Of a stretch of DNA of 64,000 nucleotides, positions 63,831 to 64,000 are shown in pieces. Position 1 is the stretch's first letter. Every line of letters starts with the position of its first letter. Made by a program: the position numbers and the translations under genes. This DNA is from Parabacteroides sp. PF5-9 (lineage in GTDB: Bacteria > Bacteroidota > Bacteroidia > Bacteroidales > Tannerellaceae): positions 35,375-99,374 of the forward strand of contig NZ_JARXWG010000019.1 of the NCBI RefSeq assembly GCF_029893105.1, read 5' to 3'. The notes beneath the pieces were generated by a model that worked only from the letters and a program-made list of their open reading frames with translations, was not told the origin of the DNA and did no database searches.

Positions 63831-64000
63831 TGCACTCACTAAACGAATAAAGAAATGCATGCAGAACCAATTTCAGAAACATTTGAGAGATAAATTTGTC
63901 AGACGTTGTCCCGTCCTAAAATTGGTTGTCAAGTTTGACTGTTTCTAAGTTTCGAAAAAGACCAAAACACTCATGGTCCTTAAAAGAGTTTACAAACATA
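63831..64000. other. Intergenic stretch at the window end
   Basis: No gene is seen. A + strand TAAATTTG box at 63891-63898 may serve a gene starting beyond the window, divergent from oxyR. Confidence 0.35.

Overview
The window comes from a Bacteroidota genome, most likely order Bacteroidales and near Parabacteroides/Tannerellaceae (the genus is an inference). The evidence is the many promoters of the TTTG-N18/19-TAnnTTTG type, the absence of strong Shine-Dalgarno sites, outer-membrane proteins with carboxypeptidase-regulatory-like N-termini, a 6-bladed beta-propeller lipoprotein, lipoprotein TamL, a sigma/dual-membrane anti-sigma pair, and signal peptides that almost always leave Gln as the first mature residue.

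Layout. 1-2037 (-) is a TonB-dependent receptor cut by the window edge. 2456-6511 (+) holds an outer-membrane porin-like barrel, an aquaglyceroporin, a CobW-type GTPase and a radical SAM enzyme. 6889-7893 is an orphan LytS-type kinase, followed by more than 1 kb of gene-free DNA with degenerate inverted and direct repeats. 9082-13001 encodes three secreted proteins, two sharing a C-terminal tail. 13021-21832 is mostly housekeeping: recO, DUF2721, tRNA-Glu / rpsT / tRNA-Glu, an MscS-like channel, gyrB, an amidotransferase-dipeptidase fusion, a glutaminyl-cyclase-like M28 enzyme and SufE. 21896-26068 (-) has a large outer-membrane barrel protein and a beta-propeller lipoprotein gene whose signal peptide is broken by a frameshift. 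26730-34569 (+) has a phosphoesterase, a metallo-beta-lactamase-fold protein and a tightly coupled five-gene STM4015-4014-4013-4012-4011 operon of unknown function; the last gene is fused to a HAD phosphatase. 34555-41316 (-) has dgt and an esterase / GH36 / FAD-oxidoreductase operon. 41526-56326 has an acyl-CoA synthetase, NhaC, TamL, the sigma/anti-sigma pair, grpE-dnaJ, a PDZ protein, mutS2 and corA. 56662-57730 is tRNA-Val followed by a small accessory patch. 58022-63774 has an ECF sigma factor, the Phe/Tyr operon (pheA, aminotransferase, DAHP synthase-chorismate mutase, tyrA) and oxyR.

Three things stand out. (1) A complete ribosome-mediated attenuator precedes pheA: a 24-residue leader peptide with five Phe and five Tyr codons, a 7-bp antiterminator pairing and a Rho-independent terminator. 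(2) The STM4011-4015 operon (two radical SAM enzymes, an ATP-grasp enzyme, a sulfatase-fold hydrolase and a WGR/LRR protein) looks like an uncharacterised small-molecule or modification pathway. (3) A dispersed repeat of about 250 bp at three loci carries 22-bp-period arrays of near-palindromes that vary almost only by G/C exchange, and its core lies in opposite orientation relative to its flanks at two of the loci.
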